Assembly: GCA_023375675.1 (NCBI GenBank)
Contig: JALQBC010000056.1
Coordinates: forward strand, 124,001 to 188,000
Reading direction: 5' to 3'
Length of the DNA stretch: 64,000 nt
Source: Cytospora piceicola
Taxonomy: Eukaryota > Ascomycota > Sordariomycetes > Diaporthales > Cytosporaceae
In this document: piece by piece, positions 1-10,661 of the stretch
Position numbering within the stretch: position 1 is the stretch's first letter
How the letters are laid out: every line of letters begins with the position of its first letter
Translations under genes and position numbers: made by a program
Notes under the pieces: generated by a model
The model's database searches: none
What the model was told of the DNA's origin: nothing
Seen by the model: the letters and a program-made list of their open reading frames with translations, nothing else

Positions 1-959
1 CAGCCATATGTTTAGGATGAAGAAGGTGAATATTCGCCAAAAGATAGGCATTACAACACTCTTCACCGTCTTTCGGGGATTCATAGCCTCGCCAGCGATG
101 ACAGCAATGTGCTGTGCGGACCCAAAAGAGAAAGCAGCCTGCACAAATGCTTTTGCCAACCCCTTCATGTCAGTGAACGCGCCGGGTTCCTTCCAGTAAT
201 GAAACACAAGGGCTCCATGGGTGGTGTAAACACCACCACTCGCCATGATGAACATATAAGCGATCATGACGAAGATGGCCAAGATCTTGAACCAACTCAT
301 CACATATTCGAAGTGCCCATATATCCTAACGGGGAAGACATTGGGGATGGCGGTGATGACGAGGAATATCGTGATGTACCCGGCCAGTGGGATCTTGTCC
401 CAGCCATCCCAGAACTTCAAAACGGATACTGCGGCTGTGATCTCTGCAGGGATGATCATGACCCAGCTGAACCAGAAGTTGATCCCCTCCGCGAAGCCGA
501 GGGCCGGGTCGACGTATTCGGTAGACTGGCGGATGAAGCCGCCGTGCACAGGACGGTAGGTTGCCATCTCACCTATGGACATGTAGAGGCACCAGTTGAT
601 GAACCTATAATTTCCCCAACCTCATTAGTATGGGTGGTGCTTCTGTGGGCTGGTCAATAGGGACGTGTCTCAAGGGGTTGGTTGGCTTACGCCTGAACAG
701 TGTACGCCACTGCAATACCTCCCGGCCCAGCAGCCTTAAGGGCTGTTCCTGTTCCGACCCAAAGACCAGTCCCTATTCCAGCACCGAACGTCATCATCAT
801 GATTTGTCGCTTGGTCAGTCGGCGTTGGAATCCGGCTGAATCGATGGCCTGGGCGGGCATAGTGATGACGGACGTGTCGCCCTCCTCCCGGCTGGCAGTT
901 TGGCCCAGCTCAAAACCATCTTCCGTCTTTCCCGGCACTACACTCTTCTCGGCTGCCAT
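1..959 (-). CDS. Amino acid permease (APC superfamily), 3' part beyond window edge
   Basis: Integral plasma-membrane amino acid transporter of the fungal APC/YAT type, incomplete at the left edge. Exon 1 is 691-959 and exon 2 is 604 down to 1, with a GTAAGC...TTATAG intron between; the join preserves the frame (AYTVQ then FINWCLYMSIGE). An ATG at 959 is chosen; upstream in-frame codons give only non-ATG starts. Seen: a cytosolic tail of about 55 residues, then the first helix with FGAGIGTGLWVGTG, the TM2 loop with GEMATYRPVHGGF, then WFSWVMIIPAEITAA and further hydrophobic segments to IFTFFILNIWL. About 291 residues are present, against about 520-560 usual for the family, so roughly half is here. 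It is transcribed away from the dehalogenase-like gene on the right. Substrate preference (dicarboxylic, general or GABA-like) cannot be read from this fragment. Confidence 0.9.
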
Positions 960-1917
960 CTTGTCCTGTATGCTGTGTTTTTTCTCTGGCAAGGCTGCGA
1001 CATGCGATTATATCCTGGGATTGTGAGTGACGATTGAGAAGGGAAGGCTGACGGAGGGGATGGGTTTCCCTTGAAATACACTGCTGGAGGTTGGAGGATA
1101 TTCATGGCTGGTGTTTATCATGCCACAGCAGTCTATCACAACCTGTTATCTTGGTTTGGCATCAGCCTTAACGGAATACAGCGCGAGCATATGCATCGAG
1201 GACACTGATAAGCCGCATGACAGCGGTAGACTTGACAGTAATGCACGTATGTGGTTGCACGTATGTTGAACAACCGTTCTAAAGGCGGCGACGTTTCAAG
1301 TGCCGGCTTCGACTGCATACCAGTCAGTACCTATCACTGTAGCATCGGTCTGGTGATTGTCCGTGATAAGTAGGTAGAGGAGACACTGCAGCTTGATATC
1401 CATCCCGCTGCAAGCGATCGGGCTTATCGTCGAATAAAATGGTCCTGGGTCCCTATCACAGAGGAGGTGCCGGTCCGGTGTATTTATTGGGGTTGCCAAG
1501 CAGATTGCCGTGCCGGCGGAGGAAGGAAGACCAACTATTCAGAACAACAATGGACGAAGTAGCAACCTTGAAAGTCCCAAGCGGCTTATCTCCCCGCGTA
1601 GCATAAATCGATGTAACCTCCTGACCCGTGAACTTCCGGCTCACTCTGGTACCACCGGCTCGGGCAGCAACTTGATGACATTCGTGGAGAGGCACGCCTT
1701 TACCAGAAACATAATAGGGGAACTTCGTTTTTTTATAATATTGAGAGTCTCACGGTACTTGAAGACCATCCCGGACATTTACGCCATGTACTCGCATTGA
1801 CATCAGCTCACCATCCTCCCGCAACCCAACATCCCTCAGCCATCAAACAACAAACATCGAGCCATTGGTCAATCACGTTTCATATTGTCACCGGCATCAG
1901 ACAAAAAGATACCCAGT
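960..1917. other. Divergent promoter region (permease / HAD hydrolase)
   Basis: About 960 bases between the two divergent start codons. No open frame here looks like a protein. It must hold both promoters and leaders; no specific regulatory site could be assigned by eye. Confidence 0.5.
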
Positions 1918-2722
1918 ATGTCTATCCCAGCCACCAAAGACGTTGTTTTCGACGTGGTAGGCACTCTGGTAGCCTACGACAGGCTATTCGAGGCCCTCGA
2001 TGAACGCCTGGGGGACAAACTCAAAGCCGCTGGTATCAAGTCTAGGCTGCTAGGAGCATGCTGGGTAGAAGCTTCCGAGCGCGAACAGACTTATCTTTCC
2101 CTTTCAGGCCGGTACATGCCGTTCTTCAAGGTATTCGGCGCACTATTCTACCGGATGCTGCTGTACGCCGGCATTGAGAGGCCAAGGGAGTTCTGTACGG
2201 ATGAAGATGTGGAATGGTTGGTAGGGGAGTGGAAGAAGTTGACTTTGAGGCCTGGGGCCAAGGAATGTGTTCAGAAGCTGCGGGATGCGGGCTTCACGGT
2301 CTGGTGTTTCACGGCTGGGGATGTTGCCAGGGTGGGCGGGTACTTCAAGCTGGCTGGGGTAGACATGCCAGCAGAGAACCTGCTGAGTTGTGACACTACA
2401 AGAGTTGCGAAGCCGATTCCAGATGCATACAAGCCATTGCTGGAACAGTTGAGCAAGGACGGGAAAAAGCCATGGTTTGCAGCGGGTCACATGTGGGATG
2501 TGAGCACGGCGAGGACGGTTGGGTAAGTCTTTTTGATCCGGCATGGAGGTAGCATGACCACGTCATGATTTGACAGCCTGCTAATTGTCATGATGCAGGT
2601 TCCACGGTGCATACTGCACGATATTAGAGGCTGAGCCTCTGTACGATGTGTTTGGGGACATGGACGTCGTTGCACCGACGCTCCCTGAGATGGCCGACAA
2701 GATCATTGCTGCCACCTTATAA
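1918..2722 (+). CDS. Haloacid dehalogenase-like hydrolase (type II HAD)
   Basis: Soluble HAD-superfamily hydrolase of the 2-haloacid dehalogenase type, 242 aa, the usual size. Exon 1 is 1918-2522 and exon 2 is 2599-2722 (GTAAGT...GATGCAG intron, 76 nt); the two parts sum to an exact frame. Start is the ATG at 1918, shortly after a CA-rich leader. Seen: nucleophile motif FDVVGTLV at residues about 9-17, motif II around WCFTAGD, the lysine of motif III in RVAKPIPDAY, and motif IV AAGHMWDVSTARTVGF, which spans the splice site. Family members hydrolyse 2-haloacids or related small acids through an aspartyl-ester intermediate. An oddity is Val where the family normally has Phe/Tyr after the nucleophile (DxFGT). 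The true substrate is unknown; many fungal homologues are not proven dehalogenases. Confidence 0.88.
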
Positions 2723-3419
2723 TTCGGAGTGCGACATTAATTCCGGAGAATTGCAGAGAAACAAGGACGACGATGAGCCACTGTCACGGGCCGGGATCAG
2801 AGATATTGACATCAGATCGCAGAATCATGCATCCTCTCCAGCTGGGAGAGTAATCGTTCCTATCATCCTTGTTTCGACAAGTCTAATGCATATCAGGTAC
2901 TTATAATGAGCTTTGAACAGGGCACTATATAAAGCCTTCCACGGTTCTGTGGATTCACTATCCTTGATGTCGCAAATCGGCTGTAAGATTACCGTCAAAC
3001 TTAAAACGCAGACTTTTTTCCGAAGGGTTGTTTTTGTAGTGTCCAGTTCAGTATTGAGTATGTTTCTGACTAAGTATGCCCGACATCAGAAGGTAGAGTT
3101 GATCATGTACAATTTCCGGGACTTGGGATCCGGTTCAGGCCAAAATAGTGTCTAATTCAACAGGTTTCCGGCCGGGAATCGCTTGCCGCAAGCGGGTCCG
3201 GCTCGTGTCTGATAAGCTCCGAGCCCACCGAGGTTCGATGCCGGTTCGATGCCGGTGGGCTCCGGAGTCGAAACGCCCGGAAATATCGTGGACATTAAAA
3301 CGCCGGGAGAACACAATTCCATTTGAACCGCAATCTTGTGCTGTGCATTACGCAAAGCCGGTTTCGAGTCGACACATTCGGGTTTACTGCCTTGGTCCCT
3401 TCCCATATTCTCCTTCATC
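2723..3419. other. Intergenic region with two hairpins
   Basis: About 700 bases between the hydrolase stop and the oxidase start, with no coding signal. It carries the inverted repeats described separately at 3179-3193 and 3217-3267 and the presumed promoter of the FAD oxidase. Confidence 0.5.
3217..3267. repeat. Inverted repeat (hairpin) enclosing a tandem 11-mer
   Basis: The arms CTCCGAGCCCACCG (3217-3230) and CGGTGGGCTCCGGAG (3253-3267) are complementary apart from one bulged base. The loop contains GGTTCGATGCC twice in tandem. A shorter near-palindrome, CGCTTGCCGCAAGCG, lies just upstream at 3179-3193. Both are 150-240 bases before the oxidase start codon. Role unknown. Confidence 0.6.
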
Positions 3420-4949
3420 ATGGCACCCTCTCCACTTCCCGTCCCGAACTCCACAACTCCCTTCTGGAGGACTGAGCTCCACCCCATCGACGACCACCGG
3501 AGCACCCCTGAGCTGCCATCCGAGGTCGACATCGCTGTGGTTGGCGCAGGTTATGCAGGGGCCTCAGTAGTCTACCACATCCTTAACAAGAGCAAAGACA
3601 AGGGTGTTCCACCGCCATCGATTGTTATTCTCGAAGCTAGAGAGGCATGCTCAGGGGCAACAGGTCGAAATGGTGAGTATCTTTTCCTCTCGTGGAGCCC
3701 TGATAACAATCCGAACGAAGATGACCTAACAACATCCAGGTGGCCACCTCAAGCCGGACCCGTACAACCGTCCCGCCTCCCTGGCAATAACCCACGGCTT
3801 CGAAGTGGCAGCAGAATGTGCCTCCTTCGAGGCTGCCACCCTCCCTGCCCTCAAGAAAGTCATCGAAGAGGAGCAGATCGACTGCGACTTCGTGCTCACG
3901 CGCGCAGTTGACGCACTCATGACGGACGCCATCAACGACCGCATGAAGGCTGGCTTCGATCTGCTTCGGAAGGCTGGTATTAGTGTCATGGACGACGTCT
4001 TCTACCAAGGTGGTCCTGGAGCAGAGCAGCTGTCGGGAGTCAAGGGTGCCAAGGGTTACGTGAGTTATAGTGCAGGCCACCTTTGGCCGTACAAGCTTAT
4101 CTGCGCGCTGTTGCAAAAGGCGGTTGATGCCGGCGTCAACTTGCAGACTCACACGCCTGTGACGCGTGTCTCTGACATGCCAGATGTCGAGGGGTATTAC
4201 ACCTTGACGACAAAGGATAGGGGGTCCGTCAAGGCGAAGCAGATCATATATGCGACGAACGGGTACACGTCTTCGATTCTGCCTGAATTCGAGAACAAGA
4301 TCCTGCCCGTGAAGGGTATTTGCAGTCATATCGTTCCTCGAAAGCCTGCACCACTTCCAAAGAATAGCTACATGATACGGTGGTCACCAACGGAATACGA
4401 GTATCTCATCCCCCGGCTGGATGGCAGCATCATCGTCGGTGGTGCAAGAAGCAGGTTCTACTCAAATCTCGACAGCTGGTACAACACCGTGGAAGATGAC
4501 AAGTTAATCACGGCGGGCAACGCACACCACCACTTCGATGACTATATGCAGAAGGTCTTCAAAGGCTGGGAAGACTCTGAAGCCTACACAGAGAATGTGT
4601 GGACAGGAGGTGAGTCTCCTCCAATTCTAATGCTCTTTTACATTGATATCAATTTCGCATGCACTGACATGGATTCATAGTCATGGGTTACTCCTCCGAT
4701 GGATGGCCCTTCATCGGACCCCTGCCCAACCGGCCAAATCAGTTCGTCATCGCAGGTTTCACCGGCCATGGCATGCCCCAGATCTTCCTTTCAGCGAAAG
4801 GTATCGCTGAGATGACGCTTGAAGGAGTGGACTTCAAGAGTACTGGTGTGCCAAGGGTCTATGAGTTGACACAGGAGAGGCTGGATAGTAAGCAAAACGT
4901 TGTGCTGGAGAGCTGGGCAGAGCACAATCAAACACACCATAAGCTATGA
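3420..4949 (+). CDS. FAD-dependent oxidoreductase (DAO family)
   Basis: 463-aa flavoprotein of the D-amino-acid-oxidase fold, resembling fungal gamma-glutamylputrescine/amine oxidase-like enzymes that oxidise C-N bonds with FAD. Three exons: 3420-3672, 3740-4609 and 4681-4949, separated by GTGAGT...CCAG and GTGAGT...CATAG introns; lengths sum to a complete frame. Seen: an N-terminal Rossmann motif VVGAGYAG (residues 40-47), the acidic residue ending beta-2 in ILEAREACSGATG, then GRNGGHLKPDPY across the first splice, ATNGYTSSILPEF in the middle, VGGARSRF, and the C-terminal flavin segment GYSSDGWPFIGPLP with GFTGHGMP. No signal peptide or targeting signal is obvious. The precise substrate cannot be told. 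The permease and hydrolase nearby would fit a nitrogen-scavenging setting, but this is inference. Confidence 0.9.
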
Positions 4950-6365
4950 TGCGAAGATGAGACCGGCGAAGAAGACATCATGGAGCTTTCACATTATAGC
5001 CTCGGCACCGTTTTCTGTAAAATGATATCTTGTACCTGCCTAGGTATTGGTCAGAAGTCAGAAGAACTCGGAAGCCATATGTTCAAAGTATCCTTCAAGA
5101 TCATCGCTGATTTCCTTGATCCCCCAAATCCACCTTCCGGTAAAGTTGTCGATGAGAAAACGTTCGAACTCTTTGCCATAATCCATTGTCAATTCTGTTA
5201 CACTAACCGTAAGCGTCGTTCCCGGAGCATCTCGGCGACGAGTTACAAAAACGAAGCCATGTCTTGACCTGATATAAGAGACTTGATAGAGAATGCTTCC
5301 CCCTAAGACAGTTTAGTTCGTTGAGAATACCTGCAGCTTGCCTTGGCAGCCCGTATAATCGTTCATGATCTATAGACTATATATCGTGGCCCAGGTTGTT
5401 TCTAGGGTTTATGACATTAAATATGCATAGAAGTCTGGAAGAGGTCTATGAAACAGTACTTCAAGTCCCGAAAGCCTTCCATAGGGATTAGAACGTGCTG
5501 CTGGGCCCCAGGTGGAATATCAGAAGCTTGTTTCGATATCTTGTTCGGACAATTTTGTGCTGAAGGTGGAGGTGTATGCCGAAGGGTTCGGAATAGGATT
5601 ATTGATTGAGAAGAACATCAAGACACATAAACCGGAACGGAATTATCGACAGGCCACTTCTCGACAGGTCACCCGGGGTTCAGCTTATGGCAGAGAAAGT
5701 TGCGCCACAGCCCTCGGCTTATGCCCAATACGATTGGTCCCCCGTTATTGTGCCTGCAGTCACCCGGTTCGAAGGAGGCGCAAAAGCAGGTGAAACAGAT
5801 TTTACAGGATGTAAACATTTGTGCATAGCAGGGACAGAGGGTTCCCACAAGCCCGATCCTGTCGAGATTTTGCCACAGCTATCGGCGTTGGGACTTATCT
5901 TCACTCGTTGACAGACAAAGGGTAGGCACCTGAATTCAATGCAGCAATGCCGTACTAATACCACCTTGGGCGTTGTATTTTGGATACGGTGCTTGCTTTT
6001 TTATGCCCGGTGCCTCGTCCTTTCTACTCTTAGACGTGTCACTGCAGGTATCGACCTTAGCATTATAACATGAAGTCTCTGAGGACTTCATGTCATTGAC
6101 AACTCCCATTAGGTATTACTTATAAGCTGTCGTTGGTACTTACTAACGAGCATAAAATCCATATACGTCTTATTATAGGTGTCGGGATGTGCTTATACCT
6201 TTTCACAACCTGGAACTCATTGGCATACAAAATCACTCATCGATGGAGGATATCGCAGCCCTGAACAAATAAGGGGTAGCGTGCACTGAAACTACAGCTT
6301 TCCATCTAGGATTCCGACATCGCTAGATTAAGAGGAAGGTCTATGTTCCAATCAATGGGGGAGTG

Positions 6366-6377
6366 TACCCTAGGGTA
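6366..6377. repeat. 12-bp palindrome TACCCTAGGGTA (copy 1)
   Basis: A perfect 12-base palindrome. A second exact copy lies at 7674-7685; both sit next to AGCT and GGAAC sequences in different order. Function unknown. Confidence 0.7.
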
Positions 6378-7673
6378 GCTGGAACACCAGTGCCTCATTT
6401 ATTCAGCCAGCCTCAATCGCTCGGTGAGGAAAAATAAACAACGCGCATCACAACAGGTACGTGTGTTATATGTGTGAAAGCATGTGCCGGTTACGATCTC
6501 ATATAATTACGCAAAATCATTGGGAAGGATTGGAATGAACGAGATTACTTGTCCGTATAGTATTGATTGATTCCTGGGAGGGCGAAGGTTTCAATCAAGT
6601 GATAGCCAGAACGATTGTCATGAAGACCAGCACGAAATCGATCGAACATTGAAGTAAGTCACAACGAAAACGCCAGGGATGTGTTCTTAATCCATAATGT
6701 TGTTACAGTACCTCGGAGCGTAACAAGATATCTCCATGATTGCCTAGGGTTTACACTGTAGTCTAGTGTAAATTACGGGGTCAAAAACTTCAGGGGAGTC
6801 CAATGTGCATTCGAATCATCTGGACCACAATACGACTACCTAGATAAGGGGTAATCAGCAGGGTATACCGAACCAATACTTGTAGCCATATTGTAGAGCC
6901 AGTTAGATATATATCTACCAACTAGCATTTAGTGGGACTTTGGTTCAAGTGCAATTTTTACGAGACTAGGATGAGTCTGAGATCAAATGGATATCTGGCA
7001 AAAATGTCACAGCCTCCACAATCTATCTTGACCCTGCGATGCTTTCCCAATCAGCTTTCTGATCTCTGTAATGTTTGCCATCGGGGCAAACAGGATGGCC
7101 CTCATGACCCTAGGCGCAAGTTGTCTAGCCCGGTGCCTCTCTCCAGACAAATCGCACCCACCTTCAGGACAATATGATGGCAGACGATATCTGACGGTCT
7201 TCTCCTGGATATGTACGTCCAGAATATGCATGGCTCGGGACCGAGTGCGATATGAAGCCAGACAGCTTTCCAGCTCTTTCCAGGGCAATGAATTGCGTGT
7301 GGGCGGGGAGTGGCGTCCTCGTGTGAACATGTTGGGTAGGTTCTCGTGGTTAAAGAGGATAGCCGTAATATCAAATAGAGTGATGATGAATCACAAATGG
7401 GGTTACACGTTTATAATAATTTTGTAATCACCAGTAGTGGTGAAGTACCTCCTCATGGAGGTACGTACCATGCTGACAGATGGCTGTACCTTCGTTGAGG
7501 GATAGCACTGCAGTTCGTCTTCGGCGTAATACTAAATGTGCGTGACCCCGGTGAATTTACTACCCCAACTCACACCACAAAGCCACGCCACCCACACATA
7601 GGCGAGGTGTCTATCACATGAGGTGGCAGATCAACCCCAGCCGCCAGGCACGTTGATGACTCTTACCTCTAGC

Positions 7674-7685
7674 TACCCTAGGGTA
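7674..7685. repeat. 12-bp palindrome TACCCTAGGGTA (copy 2)
   Basis: Exact second copy of the palindrome at 6366-6377. Related shorter forms (TACCTAGGTA) occur at 30190, 42756 and 54028. Confidence 0.7.
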
Positions 7686-10190
7686 GGAACACGGATTATA
7701 CTAGACCATGCGCTATCCGTTCGGCTCGTGGCGTATTGACGCCAATTTTGGACTGTATTTGGGTGGCATTATTATAGTCTACTGGACCTCGAGGTTTCCA
7801 AAAGGTGTATTCCATGGTCTACCATTAGCACCATGGCCTCAGTTCCACTCTCACAAATTACTGATGATGGAATAGTGACGAAACGGTTCGGTATACTCCC
7901 GCCTATCTCGCGATAGCTGTAGATATGGTCTGATCCTGATATTGCAGTAATGGTTGGCGCTGGAAGAGCAAGACAGCATAGAAGACGCAACCTCGGGGAG
8001 GAGTACCAGGAGAGAGGAGAGCCCAGCTTTGCACCTACATGAATCAAGCCCCCATTATGTTCTCGTATGGTACACGCATATCTTGAGTACTCCTGCTCAC
8101 GGGTTCCAAAACGGGTCTCGCCAGGCATGATGTTGGCTCTTAGCTACAAGGCGCGTTACGCGTCCATTCAATTTGATTGTGGCGGGTATCTCGGTGTCCC
8201 GGAATAGACTAACATCCAGATCAAGAACGAGTGGCTTACAAGGAGAAGGAAAATATGGAAGTATCAAGGCTTGCTACATATCACGCGAAGCTCCCGCGTT
8301 GCATTCGGATCCGACCCGCATCGCCCTGTGTCTTACAATATGCCATGTGACGACCCCCGTTTTTGATAAGGACGGCTTTGTGCAGCCGTGGGTACTCGGC
8401 CGGGCTTATGTACATGGACTTGTGCCATTTCCTGTCCGAGTCATGGCTTGCGTGTTGGGACTCCCGTCCTGCGGGCCGAGGAGTAGTTGAACGACTACGT
8501 AGTACACTGTCCACGATAGGAAATAACGGGTGGCTCCGTTGTACATACTTAAGTACGCAATAAGTGTTCTAGATGCAATTTAACACTGGATCTGAGGAAC
8601 AACAGCTGACAGAAATCTGTGTGCAAATATACAGGGCTGACTTTTGCTCCACACTTCCAAGTCGTGCTGGACCAACTAGGCTAGTATGAGGCAACCTACA
8701 CTGCCTACCTCGCCCGAGAGGACAGAAAACCGGGTTTCAGGCCCACAGGTTCTCCAATCCATGGATAAACATAGATTGTATGTTGCTTGTGTCCCGGAGT
8801 AGAATGTATTTGTGAATATGCGAGACCAGGTTCGTCTTCATAACAATGTTGAGTGGCTCAACCAAGAGTACATATGATTATGTATTGAAGTAACTTTCGA
8901 AATAGTCTTGAATCCCTGCATGAGAACCGTGAGATTGCTGGGGTGAGTCACTTGTGTGTTTCGAATATTCCATTGACTGACGAATACGGGGCCGTTAGGC
9001 ATAATACAGGCGATCCCGTGGCTGTACAATGATGAAGGTGGTGTGGGGGCATGGAGATGGAGGGTGTAAACGATGAGCTGAGGTTCATCAAGCACTTATG
9101 ACCTGGGCAGACTCACATACTCCACAAGTTCTTAAAAACGATGAATGGAGTAAATGCCCCATAATTTCCCCATCTCCTCCTACTGTATGTATGACTTTAG
9201 TACCCGAGGAATCCGGAGCAAACAAATAGGTGGGTAAGGGGAGTATTCGCCGGCCAGGGATGCCTTGCAACCCAACTATGTACGGGCCACTGCATGGAAA
9301 GACATTTTATGTTCTCCTGCTATGAAATGGTTGGTCTCCAACCGTTTGTCGAAAAGGTGATGTGCAGATGCGCGCATAGCAGTCGCACAGCAGCATTATA
9401 TCTTCGATCATGTTTCCGATATATAGTACCCTGAGGAGGAAGCAACGTTGTTCTCTGGACAAGAATCGTTCCCAAAAGTTTGGTCGTCCCGAGGTGATGA
9501 CTGGACACATACACAACAGAATATATGGGGACTCTGGAAGGCTACACGCGCACGCAGGCTGCACATGCACATTTGTTTTTGAAACAGGTCATGGGACGTG
9601 ATGAGGGAGGGCCGACGAGCATCTGGGCGTCATAATGGCGAAGAAAGAAGGTGGAAAAGTCCAACCCACATTCGAACACACGCTAAATAGTTCCGTTACA
9701 TCCGCACTGTCGAATCTCATTTCTTTTTGGAAGCCCTTACTCCTTATGACACTCCTCGTGGCTGTGGCTGACTATATGCAGCGGATGATCACTTTTTCGA
9801 ACTGTATAGATGCGAGGTAAAATAATCGTGAGCAGGTCATGTCGTTATTCCAAATCTTGAGCCACACGGTCCTTGCCACAAGGTGCAAAAATACTACCCT
9901 CTAATTTACCGAGACAGTATCGAACACGGGAAGTGTAGCCGACGATCCTGATCAAACATACGATTAAAAGCCATATACATAATCCACTACGGATAGATAT
10001 CAGACCGACCAGGATGGTCAAACAATATTGAGGTACACTTCTTTCCCATTTCGGACCCGATCTCTCTCATAATATCCGCCCCGAACAGTCTAGATCGCAC
10101 AATAGGGTCCCAGAAGCAGAATCACGTTGGACGCCAGTGTTCGAATCCGGTTGAGTCCTAAGGCGAGCTACTAGTTCGTGGGCGAAAGAA

Positions 10191-10201
10191 GGGGGGGGGG
10201 G
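10191..10201. repeat. Poly-G tract (11)
   Basis: Run of 11 G on the plus strand. Similar tracts occur at 10648-10661 (14 G), 13185-13194 (10 C), 14098-14108 (11 C), 50844-50856 (13 G) and 60366-60376 (11 G), all outside coding sequence. Confidence 0.8.
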
Positions 10202-10647
10202 TCACGGCGGTGAGCAAGGCCAAAAGGATCATGCGGCTGCATGTTGACGTCGCCCACGCGGCAGTCCAGTCGTAATACGAGTTTGGACTGGACGCTAAAC
10301 TTAGCACCTGGTGATATACCATGAGGAGAGGTTGTCCAGTCACAGGCAAGAGAGAAACGAGTGGGCTGGTGGAGGAGGGAGGGAAAGCAGTATGGACGCT
10401 GCAAGTCTGGCAGATGGAGGCGCATGTCTCACATATCGTATGCACGATAGGAGGAGAGATGGCGTCAACCATATCCGGATTTATGCAGTCTGGGGTTGAA
10501 GAGGGTGTGGAGGATGATAGGAAAGAGCCATAGACTTTGCAACTAATGCATGAAGGGACCACACTTACTGATCTACTAGGACTTGCGAGGCAATGAACTG
10601 CGTGGCGGTTGTATTTACTGGTTCTTTTTACCACCAGCAGGACGACT

Positions 10648-10661
10648 GGGGGGGGGGGGGG
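10648..10661. repeat. Poly-G tract (14)
   Basis: The longest homopolymer G run in the window, in the gene desert. Confidence 0.8.

Noticed and set aside
10081..10160. Possible tRNA T-arm (GTTCGAATCC)
   Set aside because: No matching acceptor, D or anticodon stems could be formed around it. The same applies to the GGTTCGAA near 5766 and the GGTTCGATGCC doublet near 3232.
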